The notes: generated from the sequence alone by a model not told the origin. A DNA stretch of 13,880 nucleotides from Methanomassiliicoccales archaeon (GCA_027365715.1 DAHXLZ010000270.1:1-13880), one strand, 5' to 3'. Positions 1 to 8,299 are shown, numbered from the stretch's first letter. Numbers and translations: made by a program.

Positions 1-2
1 CA

Positions 3-965
3 ATATCCATGGGGCTTCAGAGGCAGGGAAGAATTGGTTTTTACATTGGTGCAGGCGGGCAGGAGGCATGCAGCGTTGGCTCGACAGCAGCACTCAGGGA
101 CAGCGATTGGATTTTTCCCGCTTACCGCGAACCCGGCGCCCTCCTCTTAAGAGGGGAGAGTGTCATGCAGCTGTTCAACCAGCTGTTCGGGAACGAAAAG
201 GATTACAACAGGGGAAGGCAGATGCCCAATCACTTCAATTCGAGGGAAAAGAACATAGTCACCCCTTCGAGTCCCATCGCAACACAGATTCCTCATGCAG
301 TGGGCATGGCCATTGCCGCGAAGATGAAAAAGACCGGAGACATCGCCCTGACTTATTTTGGTGACGGGGCAACATCTGAAAATGATTTCCACAGCGGCAT
401 GAATTTTGCCGGCGTGTTCGACGCGCCTGTGATTATGTTCTGCCAGAACAACGGATATGCAATTTCACTGCCCACAAAGAGACAGACGAGAGCCGAAACG
501 CTGGCCCAGAAGGCAATAGCCTACGGCATAAAAGGAGAGAGAGTCGACGGCAACGACATACTCGCAGTTTACGCTGTGACGAAGAAAGCAGTAGAAAGGG
601 CAAGGAATGGCGGCGGCCCTACTATGATTGAGGCAATCACGTACAGGATAGGGCCTCATTCCTCCTCTGACGATCCGACAAAGTACAGGGACAGGAAAGA
701 GGTGGACGAATGGATGAAACGGGAACCGATAAAGAGGATGAGGGGGTACCTCATCAAAAAAGGTTACTGGAACGAAGAGAAAGAGAAGGGTCTCACCGAA
801 GATATCGACAAAGAGATCAGGTCGGCTGTAAAGGCTGCGGAAACAACAGTGAAGCCGCCGGTCGAGTCAATATTTGAAAATGTGTACGAAGAAATGCCAT
901 GGCACATAAAACAGCAGATGGATGAGACTGTCGAGAGATACGGCAAAAACTACAGAGGCGGGTGA
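3..965 (+). CDS. 2-oxoacid dehydrogenase E1 component, alpha subunit (5' partial)
   Basis: Thiamine-diphosphate-dependent E1 alpha chain of a branched-chain 2-oxoacid (or pyruvate) dehydrogenase complex. With E1 beta it decarboxylates the 2-oxoacid and passes the acyl group to the lipoyl arm of E2. The frame is open to the left window edge; the first in-frame ATG (position 9) lies inside conserved sequence (QGRIGFY...GQEA), so the true start is upstream and perhaps 30-50 residues are missing. Counting from that ATG, the TPP/metal motif GDG is at residues 118-120 and its paired NN at 147-148. The loop YRIGPHSSSDDPTKYR is typical of the branched-chain E1 alpha group. It is first in a five-gene operon and its TGA overlaps the start region of E1 beta. 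Family assignment is certain; substrate (branched-chain versus pyruvate) is inferred. Confidence 0.95.
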   Translation: MSMGLQRQGRIGFYIGAGGQEACSVGSTAALRDSDWIFPAYREPGALLLRGESVMQLFNQLFGNEKDYNRGRQMPNHFNSREKNIVTPSSPIATQIPHAVGMAIAAKMKKTGDIALTYFGDGATSENDFHSGMNFAGVFDAPVIMFCQNNGYAISLPTKRQTRAETLAQKAIAYGIKGERVDGNDILAVYAVTKKAVERARNGGGPTMIEAITYRIGPHSSSDDPTKYRDRKEVDEWMKREPIKRMRGYLIKKGYWNEEKEKGLTEDIDKEIRSAVKAAETTVKPPVESIFENVYEEMPWHIKQQMDETVERYGKNYRGG

Positions 966-970
966 TTAAG

Positions 971-1945
971 ATGGTTGTTGAAACACTGCTGCAGGCAGTC
1001 ACCGACGGCTTGCGAACTGAAATGGCAGCTGACGACAGGGTGGTAATGATTGGTGAGGATATAGGCAGGGATGGCGGTGTTTTCAGGGCAACTGAGGGAC
1101 TCATCGATACGTTCGGCCCTGAGAGAATCATGGATGCACCGCTTAACGAGGCGGGAATAATTGGTGTGGCGACAGGTATGGCGCTGTACGGTATGAGGCC
1201 GGTTGCTGAAATACAGTTCATGGATTTCATCTATCCCGGCTTCGATCAGATTGTGAGTGAAGCCTCCAAAATCAGATACCGGTCAGGAGGAACTTATTCC
1301 GTGCCTCTGGTGATCAGGACACCGTACGGAGGAGGCATAAAGGGAGGGATATATCACTCACAGAGCACTGAGGCGTTCTTCACGCACATGCCAGGGGTAA
1401 AAGTCGTGTCGCCATCGACGCCGTACGACGCGAAGGGTCTCCTGATAGCCTCGATAAGGGACCCGGACGTTGTTCTGTTTCTGGAGCCCAAGCGGATATA
1501 CAGGTCATTCAAGGAGGAAGTGCCGGAAGGCGATTACACTGTGCCGATAGGGAAGGCAAAAACGGTCAGGAACGGGAAGGATGTTACCGTTGTGTCGTAC
1601 GGTGCATCCGTCCACACCTGCATGGAGGCGGCAGAGGCTGCATCAAAGGAAGGCATATCTGCCGAGGTCATCGACCTCAGGACGCTTCTGCCCGTCGACA
1701 TCGAATCGCTTCTCGCATCTGTAAATAAAACGGGAAGGCTGATTATTGTGAATGAAGCGAGCAAGTATGGAAGTTTTGCCGGCGAAATATCAGCCCTGGT
1801 GGCGGAGAGGGCAATCGACGTTCTGAATGCACCGATTTACAGGGTTTCCGGATTCGACGCTCCGTTCAGTTACACGTGGGAGAGCGTCTATATGCCCGAT
1901 GCGGTGAGGGTGCTGGATTACATCAGAAAATCTGTCAACTACTGA
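971..1945 (+). CDS. 2-oxoacid dehydrogenase E1 component, beta subunit
   Basis: Beta chain of the E1 heterotetramer; it completes the thiamine-diphosphate site and contacts E2. Full length for the family (324 residues from the ATG). Recognisable segments are VVMIGEDIGRDGGVFRATEGL near the N terminus, the PLNEAGIIGVATGMA segment, GGGIKGGIYHSQSTEAFFTHMPG, and the C-terminal transketolase domain with SYGASVHTCMEAAE. Start choice: ATG 971 is preceded by GGTGAT, a good Shine-Dalgarno match 4 nt away. A GTG at 962 that overlaps the E1 alpha stop would add three residues and cannot be excluded. It sits between E1 alpha and E2 in the same operon. Confidence 0.95.
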   Translation: MVVETLLQAVTDGLRTEMAADDRVVMIGEDIGRDGGVFRATEGLIDTFGPERIMDAPLNEAGIIGVATGMALYGMRPVAEIQFMDFIYPGFDQIVSEASKIRYRSGGTYSVPLVIRTPYGGGIKGGIYHSQSTEAFFTHMPGVKVVSPSTPYDAKGLLIASIRDPDVVLFLEPKRIYRSFKEEVPEGDYTVPIGKAKTVRNGKDVTVVSYGASVHTCMEAAEAASKEGISAEVIDLRTLLPVDIESLLASVNKTGRLIIVNEASKYGSFAGEISALVAERAIDVLNAPIYRVSGFDAPFSYTWESVYMPDAVRVLDYIRKSVNY

Positions 1946-1957
1946 AGTGTGATTTGA

Positions 1958-3172
1958 TTGAAAAAAGAATTTAAGCTGCCGGACGTCGGCGAAGGTGTCG
2001 CAGAGGGAGAGATAAGAAAGTGGCTTGTGAAGGAAGGAGAGAATGTCAGGGAATTCCAGCCACTGGCTGAGATACTGACAGACAAGGTAAACGTCGAAAT
2101 GACCTCACCCTTCACCGGAAAAATACTCAGACTTCGTGCAGAGGAAGGAAAGGTAATCAAAGTTGGAGAAGTGATAATGGAAGTGGAGGTTGAGGATGAG
2201 GCAGTGGCCGAGCCCGCAAAGGAGCGTAACTTGCCTCAGCAGCCGACGGCAACCAGTCAGACTGCTGCCGGGCAACCTCAATTTGCAGCAGGACCGATCA
2301 GGGCTACACCGGCGGTCAGGAAGAAAGCGAGGGAACTCGGAGTCGACCTTTCAGGTGTCAAGCCCCGTGATCCCTCAGGAAGAATTACTGTGGAGGACAT
2401 AGAGGCTGCAGTGGCTGTCGTAAACAGCCGAAGTGCCGGTACTCAGTCAGTGGCGCACCGGGCGGAACAGCACGAAGAGCAGGAGCGCATCCCTGTTAAC
2501 GGCATCAGGCGAAGGATATTCGACAGGATGGCTGAATCAAAACGGAACATTCCGCATTTCAGCTACGTGGACGAAGTGGATATGACCAGCATAGTCCATG
2601 CGAGGGATATTCTGTCAAAGAAGTACGGGGAGGGCGTCAAAGTTACATTCCTTCCGTTCATAATAAAAGCGGCCGTTGAGGCACTTAAGGAATTTCCGTA
2701 TCTCAATGCCTCCTATGATGAGAAGACAAATGAAATTGTGCTGAAGCGTCACTTCAACATGGGTATTGCGGTTGCCACCGACGCCGGACTCATCGTTCCC
2801 AACATCAGGAATGCCGATGGAAAGAACATCGAGCAGCTTGCGAGGGAGGTTGAAGAGCTTGCATCGAAAGCAAGGGCAGGCACACTGTCACTGCCCGAAG
2901 TGCAGAACGGAACGTTCACAATAACCAATGTGGGCCCGATCGGCGGTCTGCTGTCCTCTCCTGTCATAAACTATCCGGAGAGCGCCATACTCGCAATACA
3001 CAAGATACAGCAGCGGCCGGTGGTGCGTAACGGCCAGATAGTCATCAGGGACATGATGTACTTCACGGTCGCCTGCGATCACAGGATAGTCGACGGCGCT
3101 GTAGCAGCACGCTTCGGCAACAGGCTGATAGAATACCTTGAGCACCCGTTTTTGATGAAGCTGGAATTCTGA
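1958..3172 (+). CDS. 2-oxoacid dehydrogenase E2, lipoyl acyltransferase
   Basis: Dihydrolipoamide acyltransferase, the core of the complex; it moves the acyl group from E1 to coenzyme A. Domains in order: one lipoyl domain (residues ~3-78, with lipoylated Lys43 in TDKV); a Gln/Ala/Pro-rich linker; a peripheral subunit-binding domain (~114-149, ATPAVRKKARELG...GRITVEDIE) that docks E1/E3; a second linker; and the catalytic domain (~175-404) with the acyltransferase motif DHRIVDG (His375, Asp379) and FTITNVGPIGG. At 404 residues it is normal for a single-lipoyl E2. The start is a TTG at 1958, because no ATG precedes the lipoyl domain in frame; GTGAT upstream is a plausible ribosome site. Its TGA overlaps the ATG of E3 (TGATG), suggesting translational coupling. 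Confidence 0.95.
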   Translation: MKKEFKLPDVGEGVAEGEIRKWLVKEGENVREFQPLAEILTDKVNVEMTSPFTGKILRLRAEEGKVIKVGEVIMEVEVEDEAVAEPAKERNLPQQPTATSQTAAGQPQFAAGPIRATPAVRKKARELGVDLSGVKPRDPSGRITVEDIEAAVAVVNSRSAGTQSVAHRAEQHEEQERIPVNGIRRRIFDRMAESKRNIPHFSYVDEVDMTSIVHARDILSKKYGEGVKVTFLPFIIKAAVEALKEFPYLNASYDEKTNEIVLKRHFNMGIAVATDAGLIVPNIRNADGKNIEQLAREVEELASKARAGTLSLPEVQNGTFTITNVGPIGGLLSSPVINYPESAILAIHKIQQRPVVRNGQIVIRDMMYFTVACDHRIVDGAVAARFGNRLIEYLEHPFLMKLEF

Positions 3173-4566
3173 TGGAAAGTTATGACGTTGTGGTAATAGG
3201 CGGAGGCCCGGCAGGCTATCCATGTGCGATCAGACTGGCACAGCTCGGCAGGAAAGTTGTGCTTGTCGAGAAGGAAAACCTTGGCGGCGAATGCCTGAAC
3301 TACGGATGCATTCCGTCCAAGACAATTATACAGGCAGCGGACACCATCGGCCGTTTCAGAACGCTCGGTGACGAAGGCATTGTTGCTGCGGAAAAAACAG
3401 CGGTCAATATGGCGAAACTGCAGGAATACAAGCAGGGCGTTGTCGGAAAGCTGACTAAAGGTGTATCGGCTCTCCTGCGCTCTAACGGTGTGCAGACCAT
3501 ACACGGTAATGCGAAGCTCACCGGCAGAGGCGAAGTGGACGTTGACGGACACGGGAGAATTGGCTGCAGTCAGGCTGTCGTAGCCACCGGCACGATCTTC
3601 AGCGAACTCCCTTCCCTGCCTTTCGACCATAAAACAGTAATCGATGCCAGGGATTTCCTTTCGCTGGATAAACTTCCGCGCAGACTGCTCATCGTCGGCG
3701 GAGGGTACATAGGCCTTGAGCTGGGAGTGGCGTCTGCAAAGCTGGGAAGCAGGGTCAGCGTGGTTGAGCTCATGCAGCAGATTCTGCCAGGCACCGATCG
3801 GGAAGTGCTGCGCGTTGTGCAGAGGAGCCTCGACAGGCTCGGCATAACGGTGCTCACCGGCTCGACTCTGCAAGTGCTCAGCAGGAAGAAAGCAGGAGCT
3901 GTTGCCTCAGTCAGAACAGGTGAAGGAAGCGTTGTTGAAATTGAAACAGATGCTGTGCTGGTGAGCACAGGAAAGCGTTCAGCTGCTTCCGAACTCGGGC
4001 TGGAAACCGCCGGCGTCAGAGTTGACGGAAGGGGATTCATCACAGTTGATGCACAGTGCAGAACCAGTGCAGACTGGGTCTTTGCGGCCGGCGATGTTAC
4101 CGGTCCTCCGTTTCTCGCTCACAGGGCGACAGCGATGGGGCATGTCGCGGCCGAAGTCATATGCGGCCTTCCTTCCGCCATGGACCAGAAGGTTATGCCG
4201 ACTGCTGTTTTCACGGATCCGGAGATTTCGGCAGCCGGGCTGTCACAGGAGCAGGCAGCCGCTGCGGGCATCAGAACGAGGACAGTAAAATTCCCCTACG
4301 CCGCTTCCGGCAGAGCGCTCACACTGGGTGAAACAGAGGGATTTGTCCGACTCGTGATCGGCGATGCTGATGACACTGTCATAGGTGCGCAGATCGTGGG
4401 CCGGGAAGCTTCCGAACTGATAAGCGAGATGGCGCTCGCGATTGAGATGGGCGCAACTGCTGAAGATGTAGCACTCACTGTGCACCCGCACCCGACGCTT
4501 CCGGAGATGCTGATGGAGGCCGCAGAAGCTGCAGAGAATAAACCGACCCACATATTTGTGAAGTGA
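3172..4566 (+). CDS. lpdA: Dihydrolipoamide dehydrogenase (E3)
   Basis: FAD-dependent E3 that reoxidises the dihydrolipoyl arm of E2 and reduces NAD+. Seen: the N-terminal FAD-binding GGGPAGY (residues 10-16), the redox-active disulfide in GGECLNYGCIPSK (Cys41 and Cys46), a second Rossmann motif IVGGGYIGLELG for NAD, the FAD-site motif FAAGDVTGPPFLAHRA, and the C-terminal dimerisation domain with HPHPTLPEM, which carries the catalytic His-Glu pair. Its 464 residues are typical. The start ATG overlaps the E2 stop codon. The active-site box has Glu and Tyr where GGTCLNVGC is commonest; this does not affect the assignment. Confidence 0.95.
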   Translation: MESYDVVVIGGGPAGYPCAIRLAQLGRKVVLVEKENLGGECLNYGCIPSKTIIQAADTIGRFRTLGDEGIVAAEKTAVNMAKLQEYKQGVVGKLTKGVSALLRSNGVQTIHGNAKLTGRGEVDVDGHGRIGCSQAVVATGTIFSELPSLPFDHKTVIDARDFLSLDKLPRRLLIVGGGYIGLELGVASAKLGSRVSVVELMQQILPGTDREVLRVVQRSLDRLGITVLTGSTLQVLSRKKAGAVASVRTGEGSVVEIETDAVLVSTGKRSAASELGLETAGVRVDGRGFITVDAQCRTSADWVFAAGDVTGPPFLAHRATAMGHVAAEVICGLPSAMDQKVMPTAVFTDPEISAAGLSQEQAAAAGIRTRTVKFPYAASGRALTLGETEGFVRLVIGDADDTVIGAQIVGREASELISEMALAIEMGATAEDVALTVHPHPTLPEMLMEAAEAAENKPTHIFVK

Positions 4567-4576
4567 AGAAGGCAAC

Positions 4577-5263
4577 ATGCAGAGCGAGTTCAGGAGCGAT
4601 CAGGAAAAATTCCAGAGAAGATGCAACGTCCTCAGTATTGGGCTCACGGATTACGGTGACGCTCTCAAACTTCAGCGAAAGCTTCTGTCGCTCAGGCAGA
4701 ATTCAGAAGTGTATGACACGCTGATTCTGACAGAGCATCTGCCGGTCATCACGTTCGGAAGAGGATTCAGGGAGGAGCTGCCTGTGCTTCCTGTTCCTGT
4801 CTATTCAATTGAGCGGGGAGGTGAGGGCACTTACCACGCACCGGGACAGCTTGTTGCTTATCCGATAGTCAGCCTGGCTGAGAACAGGATTGGGATCAGG
4901 GCGCTGGTCAACCATGTCCTTGGCGCAGGTGTTTCAGCGCTTGCCGCTGCCGGGATTGATGCGGAGGCAAGGCTTGAGCCTGTTGGCCTCTGGGTCGGCG
5001 ACAGGAAGATTGCATCGCTCGGCATCGCAGTCAAGCGCTGGGTTTCGTTTCACGGAATTGCAATCAATCTGAACAACGAGCTGGATGGTTTTGCAATGAT
5101 CAATCCGTGCGGCATGAGTTCTACAACAATCACTTCGGCAAAGAAGATTCTCGGTCATGAGGTGGATTTTGCAGCAGTTCAGCGCAAATTCATTGACGCA
5201 TTCATGAGCGAATTTGATCTTCAGCCCACGCCGAAAGAATTGCACGACATGTGGAATGAGTGA
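4577..5263 (+). CDS. lipB: Octanoyl/lipoyl transferase, LipB family
   Basis: Acyl-protein transferase that attaches octanoyl or lipoyl groups to the lysine of lipoyl domains; here the obvious acceptor is Lys43 of the E2 encoded two genes upstream. Family signatures: RGGEGTYHAPGQLVAYPI (residues 80-97), Lys144 in the KIASLG segment, FHGIAINL (158-165) and the catalytic-type cysteine in INPCGM (Cys178). The LipB lysine and cysteine pair is therefore intact, which separates it from LplA ligases, which lack the cysteine. The protein has 228 residues, a normal length, with ~15 extra N-terminal residues ahead of the conserved fold. It starts 10 nt after E3. No LipA or LplA is in the window, so the acyl donor is unknown; octanoyl-ACP is unlikely if the host, like most archaea, lacks acyl carrier protein. 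Confidence 0.9.
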   Translation: MQSEFRSDQEKFQRRCNVLSIGLTDYGDALKLQRKLLSLRQNSEVYDTLILTEHLPVITFGRGFREELPVLPVPVYSIERGGEGTYHAPGQLVAYPIVSLAENRIGIRALVNHVLGAGVSALAAAGIDAEARLEPVGLWVGDRKIASLGIAVKRWVSFHGIAINLNNELDGFAMINPCGMSSTTITSAKKILGHEVDFAAVQRKFIDAFMSEFDLQPTPKELHDMWNE

Positions 5264-5398
5264 CTGCTGTGCTGAGGATGAAATGCTGAAAAAGCAAACT
5301 CCGGTCGCAGTATTTGCATACTGAGCTGGTTTGCCGGACAATCCACATCAGGCACTACGGCAGACCTGTTACATGTCCGCCTGTCAGCCACAGAACGG

Positions 5399-5406
5399 AT
5401 AAAAAG
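5399..5406 (+). promoter_or_regulatory. TATA-like promoter of pdaD
   Basis: ATAAAAAG, centred about 35 nt before the pdaD ATG at 5438. With the usual archaeal spacing, transcription would start near 5428, leaving a leader of roughly 10 nt. It lies in the 174-nt gap between lipB and pdaD, so pdaD is probably its own transcription unit. The same gap contains a 6-bp stem with a 4-nt loop (5308-5323, CAGTAT/ATACTG) of unknown role. Confidence 0.5.
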
Positions 5407-5437
5407 TGTTAAGAACAGGAAAGAATTGGTCAGCCTT

Positions 5438-5911
5438 ATGTTTCCGGTTCCCTCTAAATTTTTCGTGACTTCCGGCAAGGCTGTGAGCAAGGTTTCAGAT
5501 CTAAATGCATTTGATCAGGCACTCATACTTGCTGGCATTGGTGAGCAGAATCTGGTCGCCGTTTCATCGGTTCTTCCGGTCGGTGTCAGAAAGATACCGA
5601 AGATGGAGTTGCCGAGGGGGATGGTTACGCATTGCGTTCTGGCTCAGATGCGTGGCGGCGAAGGCGAGTCAATATCCGCCGGCGTTGCCTATGGTTTCCG
5701 GGCCGATGGCCAGGGCGGTTATGTTGCCGAGGGACATATGCACGGCACAAAAAAGAACCTGACACAGATCCTTGAATGGAAGATGGACGAGATGGCAAAA
5801 CTGAGGCGTATAAAATTCAGGAAAATCACATATGTTACTGAAGAACTCGACATACCTCTGGACCATTATGGCGCGTGCCTGGCCTCTGTTGTTTTCACGT
5901 TCGACGGCTGA
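5438..5911 (+). CDS. pdaD: Pyruvoyl-dependent arginine decarboxylase
   Basis: Converts arginine to agmatine, the first step of archaeal polyamine synthesis and the source of agmatine for agmatidine-type modifications. It is made as a proenzyme that cleaves itself at a Ser-Ser bond; the second serine becomes the pyruvoyl cofactor. The site is visible as VSSVLP (cleavage expected between Ser43 and Ser44), after the conserved LNAFDQALILAGIG segment. The rest (GESISAGVAYGFR..., the long alpha helix, GACLASVVF near the C terminus) matches the family; 157 residues is the usual length. ATG 5438 is preferred because MFPVPSKFFVT is where homologues begin and the promoter spacing fits; an in-frame TTG at 5426 would add four residues. 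Its TGA overlaps the next gene's ATG. Confidence 0.92.
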   Translation: MFPVPSKFFVTSGKAVSKVSDLNAFDQALILAGIGEQNLVAVSSVLPVGVRKIPKMELPRGMVTHCVLAQMRGGEGESISAGVAYGFRADGQGGYVAEGHMHGTKKNLTQILEWKMDEMAKLRRIKFRKITYVTEELDIPLDHYGACLASVVFTFDG

Positions 5912-6357
5912 TGGCGGCCGCGCTGTTGCTCCTCGTAGTCGCCTGCCCAGGATGTGGTTTCGCAAAGATTTGTGTCGAAGGCACGGCGACTGCGCGGTGC
6001 TCTCACTGCGGTAAGTCCATTCGTCTTGACAGGGCGGTAATTCATTACAGTGGAACTGACAGAGAAAAGGCGACCGGTGCGGTGTTCAGGATAAATGCAC
6101 ATGTTGAGGGACTGTCAGGTGCCCGCAAAAAGATTGCAGCGGGCAGCAGGCCCGGTGGACCGGTGAAGGCCGCACCGCGCCCTCAAAGGCGTCAGAGCAT
6201 TGATGTTTTTCTTTCACACAGAAGTTCGTTCAGCGCAGCAGAGCTCATTGAGGCGCTGGGGATTGACGCCGGTAAAGCGGATGAACTGATTGCGAAAATG
6301 CTGGAGCGCGGCGTGATCATGATGCGCGGCGCAGGGAACTACGCCGTCGTGTCCTGA
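5911..6357 (+). CDS. Small zinc-ribbon plus winged-helix protein (DUF5817-like)
   Basis: 148-residue protein with an N-terminal zinc ribbon, CPGCGF...ARCSHCGK (two CxxC knuckles ~16 residues apart), followed by an Arg/Pro/Gly-rich linker and a C-terminal segment (about the last 45 residues, FSAAELIEALGIDAGKADELIAKMLERGVIMM) that reads like a winged helix. From memory it resembles the haloarchaeal DUF5817 family, in which a zinc ribbon is followed by a phrase like 'fDRlkrfvetdd'. The hydrophobic MAAALLLLVVA before the first Cys is the first beta strand of the ribbon rather than a clear signal peptide. The start ATG 5911 overlaps the pdaD stop (TGATG), so the two are probably translated together. 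It could be a nucleic-acid-binding factor; function unknown. Confidence 0.7.
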   Translation: MAAALLLLVVACPGCGFAKICVEGTATARCSHCGKSIRLDRAVIHYSGTDREKATGAVFRINAHVEGLSGARKKIAAGSRPGGPVKAAPRPQRRQSIDVFLSHRSSFSAAELIEALGIDAGKADELIAKMLERGVIMMRGAGNYAVVS

Positions 6358-6400
6358 ACACATCCGCTGTACGCGCATATTGCACATTTCATCTGCAGGT

Positions 6401-7108
6401 CTATATCAGTCTCTTCTTCCTGACTTCTGCAGCGGGAGCAGATATCTGCGGCAGGAGCCTGATCATGACGTACACATAAATGAGGAGCGACAGCAACAGT
6501 GCTCCAGCATCGAAACCCATGGTAAGTAACGATGGTGCAAAAGAAAACACCGGTATTATCAGGAAACCGAAGGCGGCCTGAGATATTATGGCTGCAGCGA
6601 TTCCGAAAGGTATCAGCCTTCTTTCTATAGCATATCCGATTATGCTGCCTGTTGATCCGCCCAGCAGTTCCAGGCCGACGCTGTAGATGAGCAGGAGGGC
6701 AAAACTGCGTACATCAAAAGGTGTATATCTGAAGAGTTCGGCGTACTGGCCCATAATCAGGCCGGCGGACATCGCCGTGCCGAGAGAGAAACCGTAGAAA
6801 CGTGTAGCTCCCTTGAGCCTCAATTTCGGAAAGTTGAGGATGACGAGAACGACGAGCTGTTCCGCCGCTAGGAATAGCACCGTGATCAGGAAGCCGCCGG
6901 CAGAGAACAGAAGATCCAGAAAGAAGAGTACGGCGCCGAGTATCAGGCCCACCGCTACCAGCCCGAATATCCAGGTGTCCTCAAAGTAGACAACTTCTGA
7001 CTTTGGCCATGTGTATTCAGACAGGGTCTGGTAGAGGATGAATAGCGCCGGCACAAATGCAAGGACCGCGATTGTCGGCAGCAGAAATGGTATCAAGCTG
7101 AATTTCAA
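6401..7108 (-). CDS. Polytopic membrane protein of unknown function
   Basis: 235-residue, strongly hydrophobic protein with about six or seven predicted membrane spans (roughly residues 5-28, 45-65, 70-93, 105-122, 134-150, 166-188 and 195-218) and a positively charged C terminus (EVRKKRLI). A charged loop YAIERRLIP separates two late spans. I do not recognise the family. The start is uncertain: the TTG at 7108 directly abuts GGAG, which is too close for a normal Shine-Dalgarno, and a TTG four codons later is an alternative. It lies 18 nt downstream of the DNA polymerase IV gene on the same strand, so the two are probably co-transcribed. It converges on the zinc-ribbon gene with only 43 nt between them. 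Confidence 0.7.
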   Translation of the reverse strand: MKFSLIPFLLPTIAVLAFVPALFILYQTLSEYTWPKSEVVYFEDTWIFGLVAVGLILGAVLFFLDLLFSAGGFLITVLFLAAEQLVVLVILNFPKLRLKGATRFYGFSLGTAMSAGLIMGQYAELFRYTPFDVRSFALLLIYSVGLELLGGSTGSIIGYAIERRLIPFGIAAAIISQAAFGFLIIPVFSFAPSLLTMGFDAGALLLSLLIYVYVMIRLLPQISAPAAEVRKKRLI

Positions 7109-7126
7109 CTCCTTTTTATATTCAGG

Positions 7127-8209
7127 TCAAACGAAATCGGCAAGGGATTTCTGTCCCTTCTTTTCGGAAAGGTTTGAGATCTTGACGCCCATACGCCTGA
7201 GTTTTCCGGCATGTTCCGCAAGGAATTCGTCAATCAGGTGCATCAGAACGCGTCTGCTCAGCTCAACATCCGAGGTGTAATCGGGCAGACTCCTGTTCTT
7301 TGTTTTCGATGAAAGATCCTCCATTATGCCTGTAAATGAGATGGTCTTGAACGACAATCCTTCTCTGTCAGCCATTGCCGCAACCTCGACCATGAGCGCC
7401 GATGCCCTTTCTGCAAGTATGTTGCTGTCCCTGGTGTCTTCCTTAAGTGTAATTATCCTTCCATACTGTTCTCTCTTCCTCTCCTTTACCTGTTCCGTGT
7501 CGATGCCTCTCGATGCGTTGTACAGCCACGAGCCCATGCTGCCGCCGAATGCCTGCTGCAGCTGCCTGAGTTCCAGCGACCTCAGATCGCTGACGGTCTG
7601 CACCTCCATATCGTTCAGTTTTCCCTCTGTTACCCTGCCTACGCCAAACAATTTTCCCACCTCCATCTGGTCAAGGAAGGGCTGCACATCCTCTTCATTG
7701 ATCACGGTAAGGCCGTCCGGTTTGATTACGCCCGCAGCCATCTTGCTTATGAGCTTGTTTGGGCCAATGCCGACGGAGCAGGTGAGACCTTCCCTGGCCA
7801 TTATTTCCGCCTTGAGCACGATTGCCTTCTGTCGCGCCTGCTCGAAATTCTCCAGGACACCTGTGAATTCAAGATATGCTTCATCAACACTCGCCTGCTC
7901 CATAACATCGACGAATGTGCGGAGTATCGTCATGATTCTCTCCGACACTTCATCATAGTAATCAAGGTCGGCGTGAATGAATTTCGTATCGCTGTTTGCC
8001 ATTCTCTTCGCCGCGACGATGGGCAGTCCGGATTTTATGCCCAGCTTTCTTGCCTCATAATTCGATGTGGAAACAGCACCGCTGTCCTCCGTCCTTCCCG
8101 AATAGATGCAGACGACAGTGGGCTTCCCCTTCAAATCCGGATTTCTCAGCTCCTCGCACTGTGCGTAGAAGTAATCGAGATCCACATGCATGACTATCCG
8201 GTTTGCCAC
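7127..8209 (-). CDS. dinB: DNA polymerase IV (Y-family, Dpo4/DinB type)
   Basis: Translesion DNA polymerase that copies past damaged bases. Seen: the N-terminal motif MHVDLDYFYAQ with metal ligand Asp10 and the steric-gate tyrosine Tyr13 next to Phe14; the second catalytic cluster SVDEAY with Asp109 and Glu110; the CSVGIGPNKLISKMA finger/palm segment; the helix-hairpin-helix LFGVGRVT; and a little-finger domain. The C terminus QKSLADFV is a PCNA-interacting box, a hallmark of archaeal Dpo4. Its 360 residues are typical. The GTG start lies about 26 nt downstream of a TATA-like box, consistent with a leaderless mRNA. An upstream 15-bp motif is shared with the promoter at 9462. A membrane protein gene follows it. 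Confidence 0.95.
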   Translation of the reverse strand: MANRIVMHVDLDYFYAQCEELRNPDLKGKPTVVCIYSGRTEDSGAVSTSNYEARKLGIKSGLPIVAAKRMANSDTKFIHADLDYYDEVSERIMTILRTFVDVMEQASVDEAYLEFTGVLENFEQARQKAIVLKAEIMAREGLTCSVGIGPNKLISKMAAGVIKPDGLTVINEEDVQPFLDQMEVGKLFGVGRVTEGKLNDMEVQTVSDLRSLELRQLQQAFGGSMGSWLYNASRGIDTEQVKERKREQYGRIITLKEDTRDSNILAERASALMVEVAAMADREGLSFKTISFTGIMEDLSSKTKNRSLPDYTSDVELSRRVLMHLIDEFLAEHAGKLRRMGVKISNLSEKKGQKSLADFV

Positions 8210-8230
8210 AAATCAGCATTGCATCTGCAT

Positions 8231-8240
8231 CTAAATAATG
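8231..8240 (-). promoter_or_regulatory. TATA-like promoter of DNA polymerase IV
   Basis: On the - strand this reads CATTATTTAG; its centre is ~26 nt before the GTG start at 8209, the standard archaeal TATA-to-start distance, so the transcript should be leaderless. Confidence 0.55.
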
Positions 8241-8260
8241 TCGCAGCTCAATGCGCTTTG

Positions 8261-8275
8261 AACGGTTCTGTTAAG
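8261..8275 (-). repeat. 15-bp motif, copy 1 (upstream of pol IV promoter)
   Basis: On the - strand it reads CTTAACAGAACCGTT, identical over 15 bp to 9435-9449 on the + strand. It ends 20 nt upstream of the pol IV TATA-like box. It has weak internal dyad symmetry (TTAAC, 6-nt spacer, GTTCAA). It may be a regulator site shared with the 9492 operon or one end of an inserted segment. About 0.09 such inverted 15-mers would be expected by chance in a random window of this size, so it is suggestive, not proven. Confidence 0.45.
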
Positions 8276-8299
8276 TTGCCGGTTGGTCAGAAATGCTGT

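Noticed and set aside
3079..3873. 264-codon open frame on the - strand.
   Set aside because: Antisense to E2 and E3, which carry clear catalytic motifs; no recognisable domain of its own.
5308..5323. Hairpin CAGTAT-TTGC-ATACTG as a terminator after lipB.
   Set aside because: Short stem with no following T-run; archaeal terminators are usually T-tracts, so there is not enough support.
7326..7958. Long open frame of 210 codons on the + strand.
   Set aside because: It is antisense to the DNA polymerase IV gene, whose motifs are unmistakable; Ser/Leu/Pro-rich composition is typical of a shadow frame.
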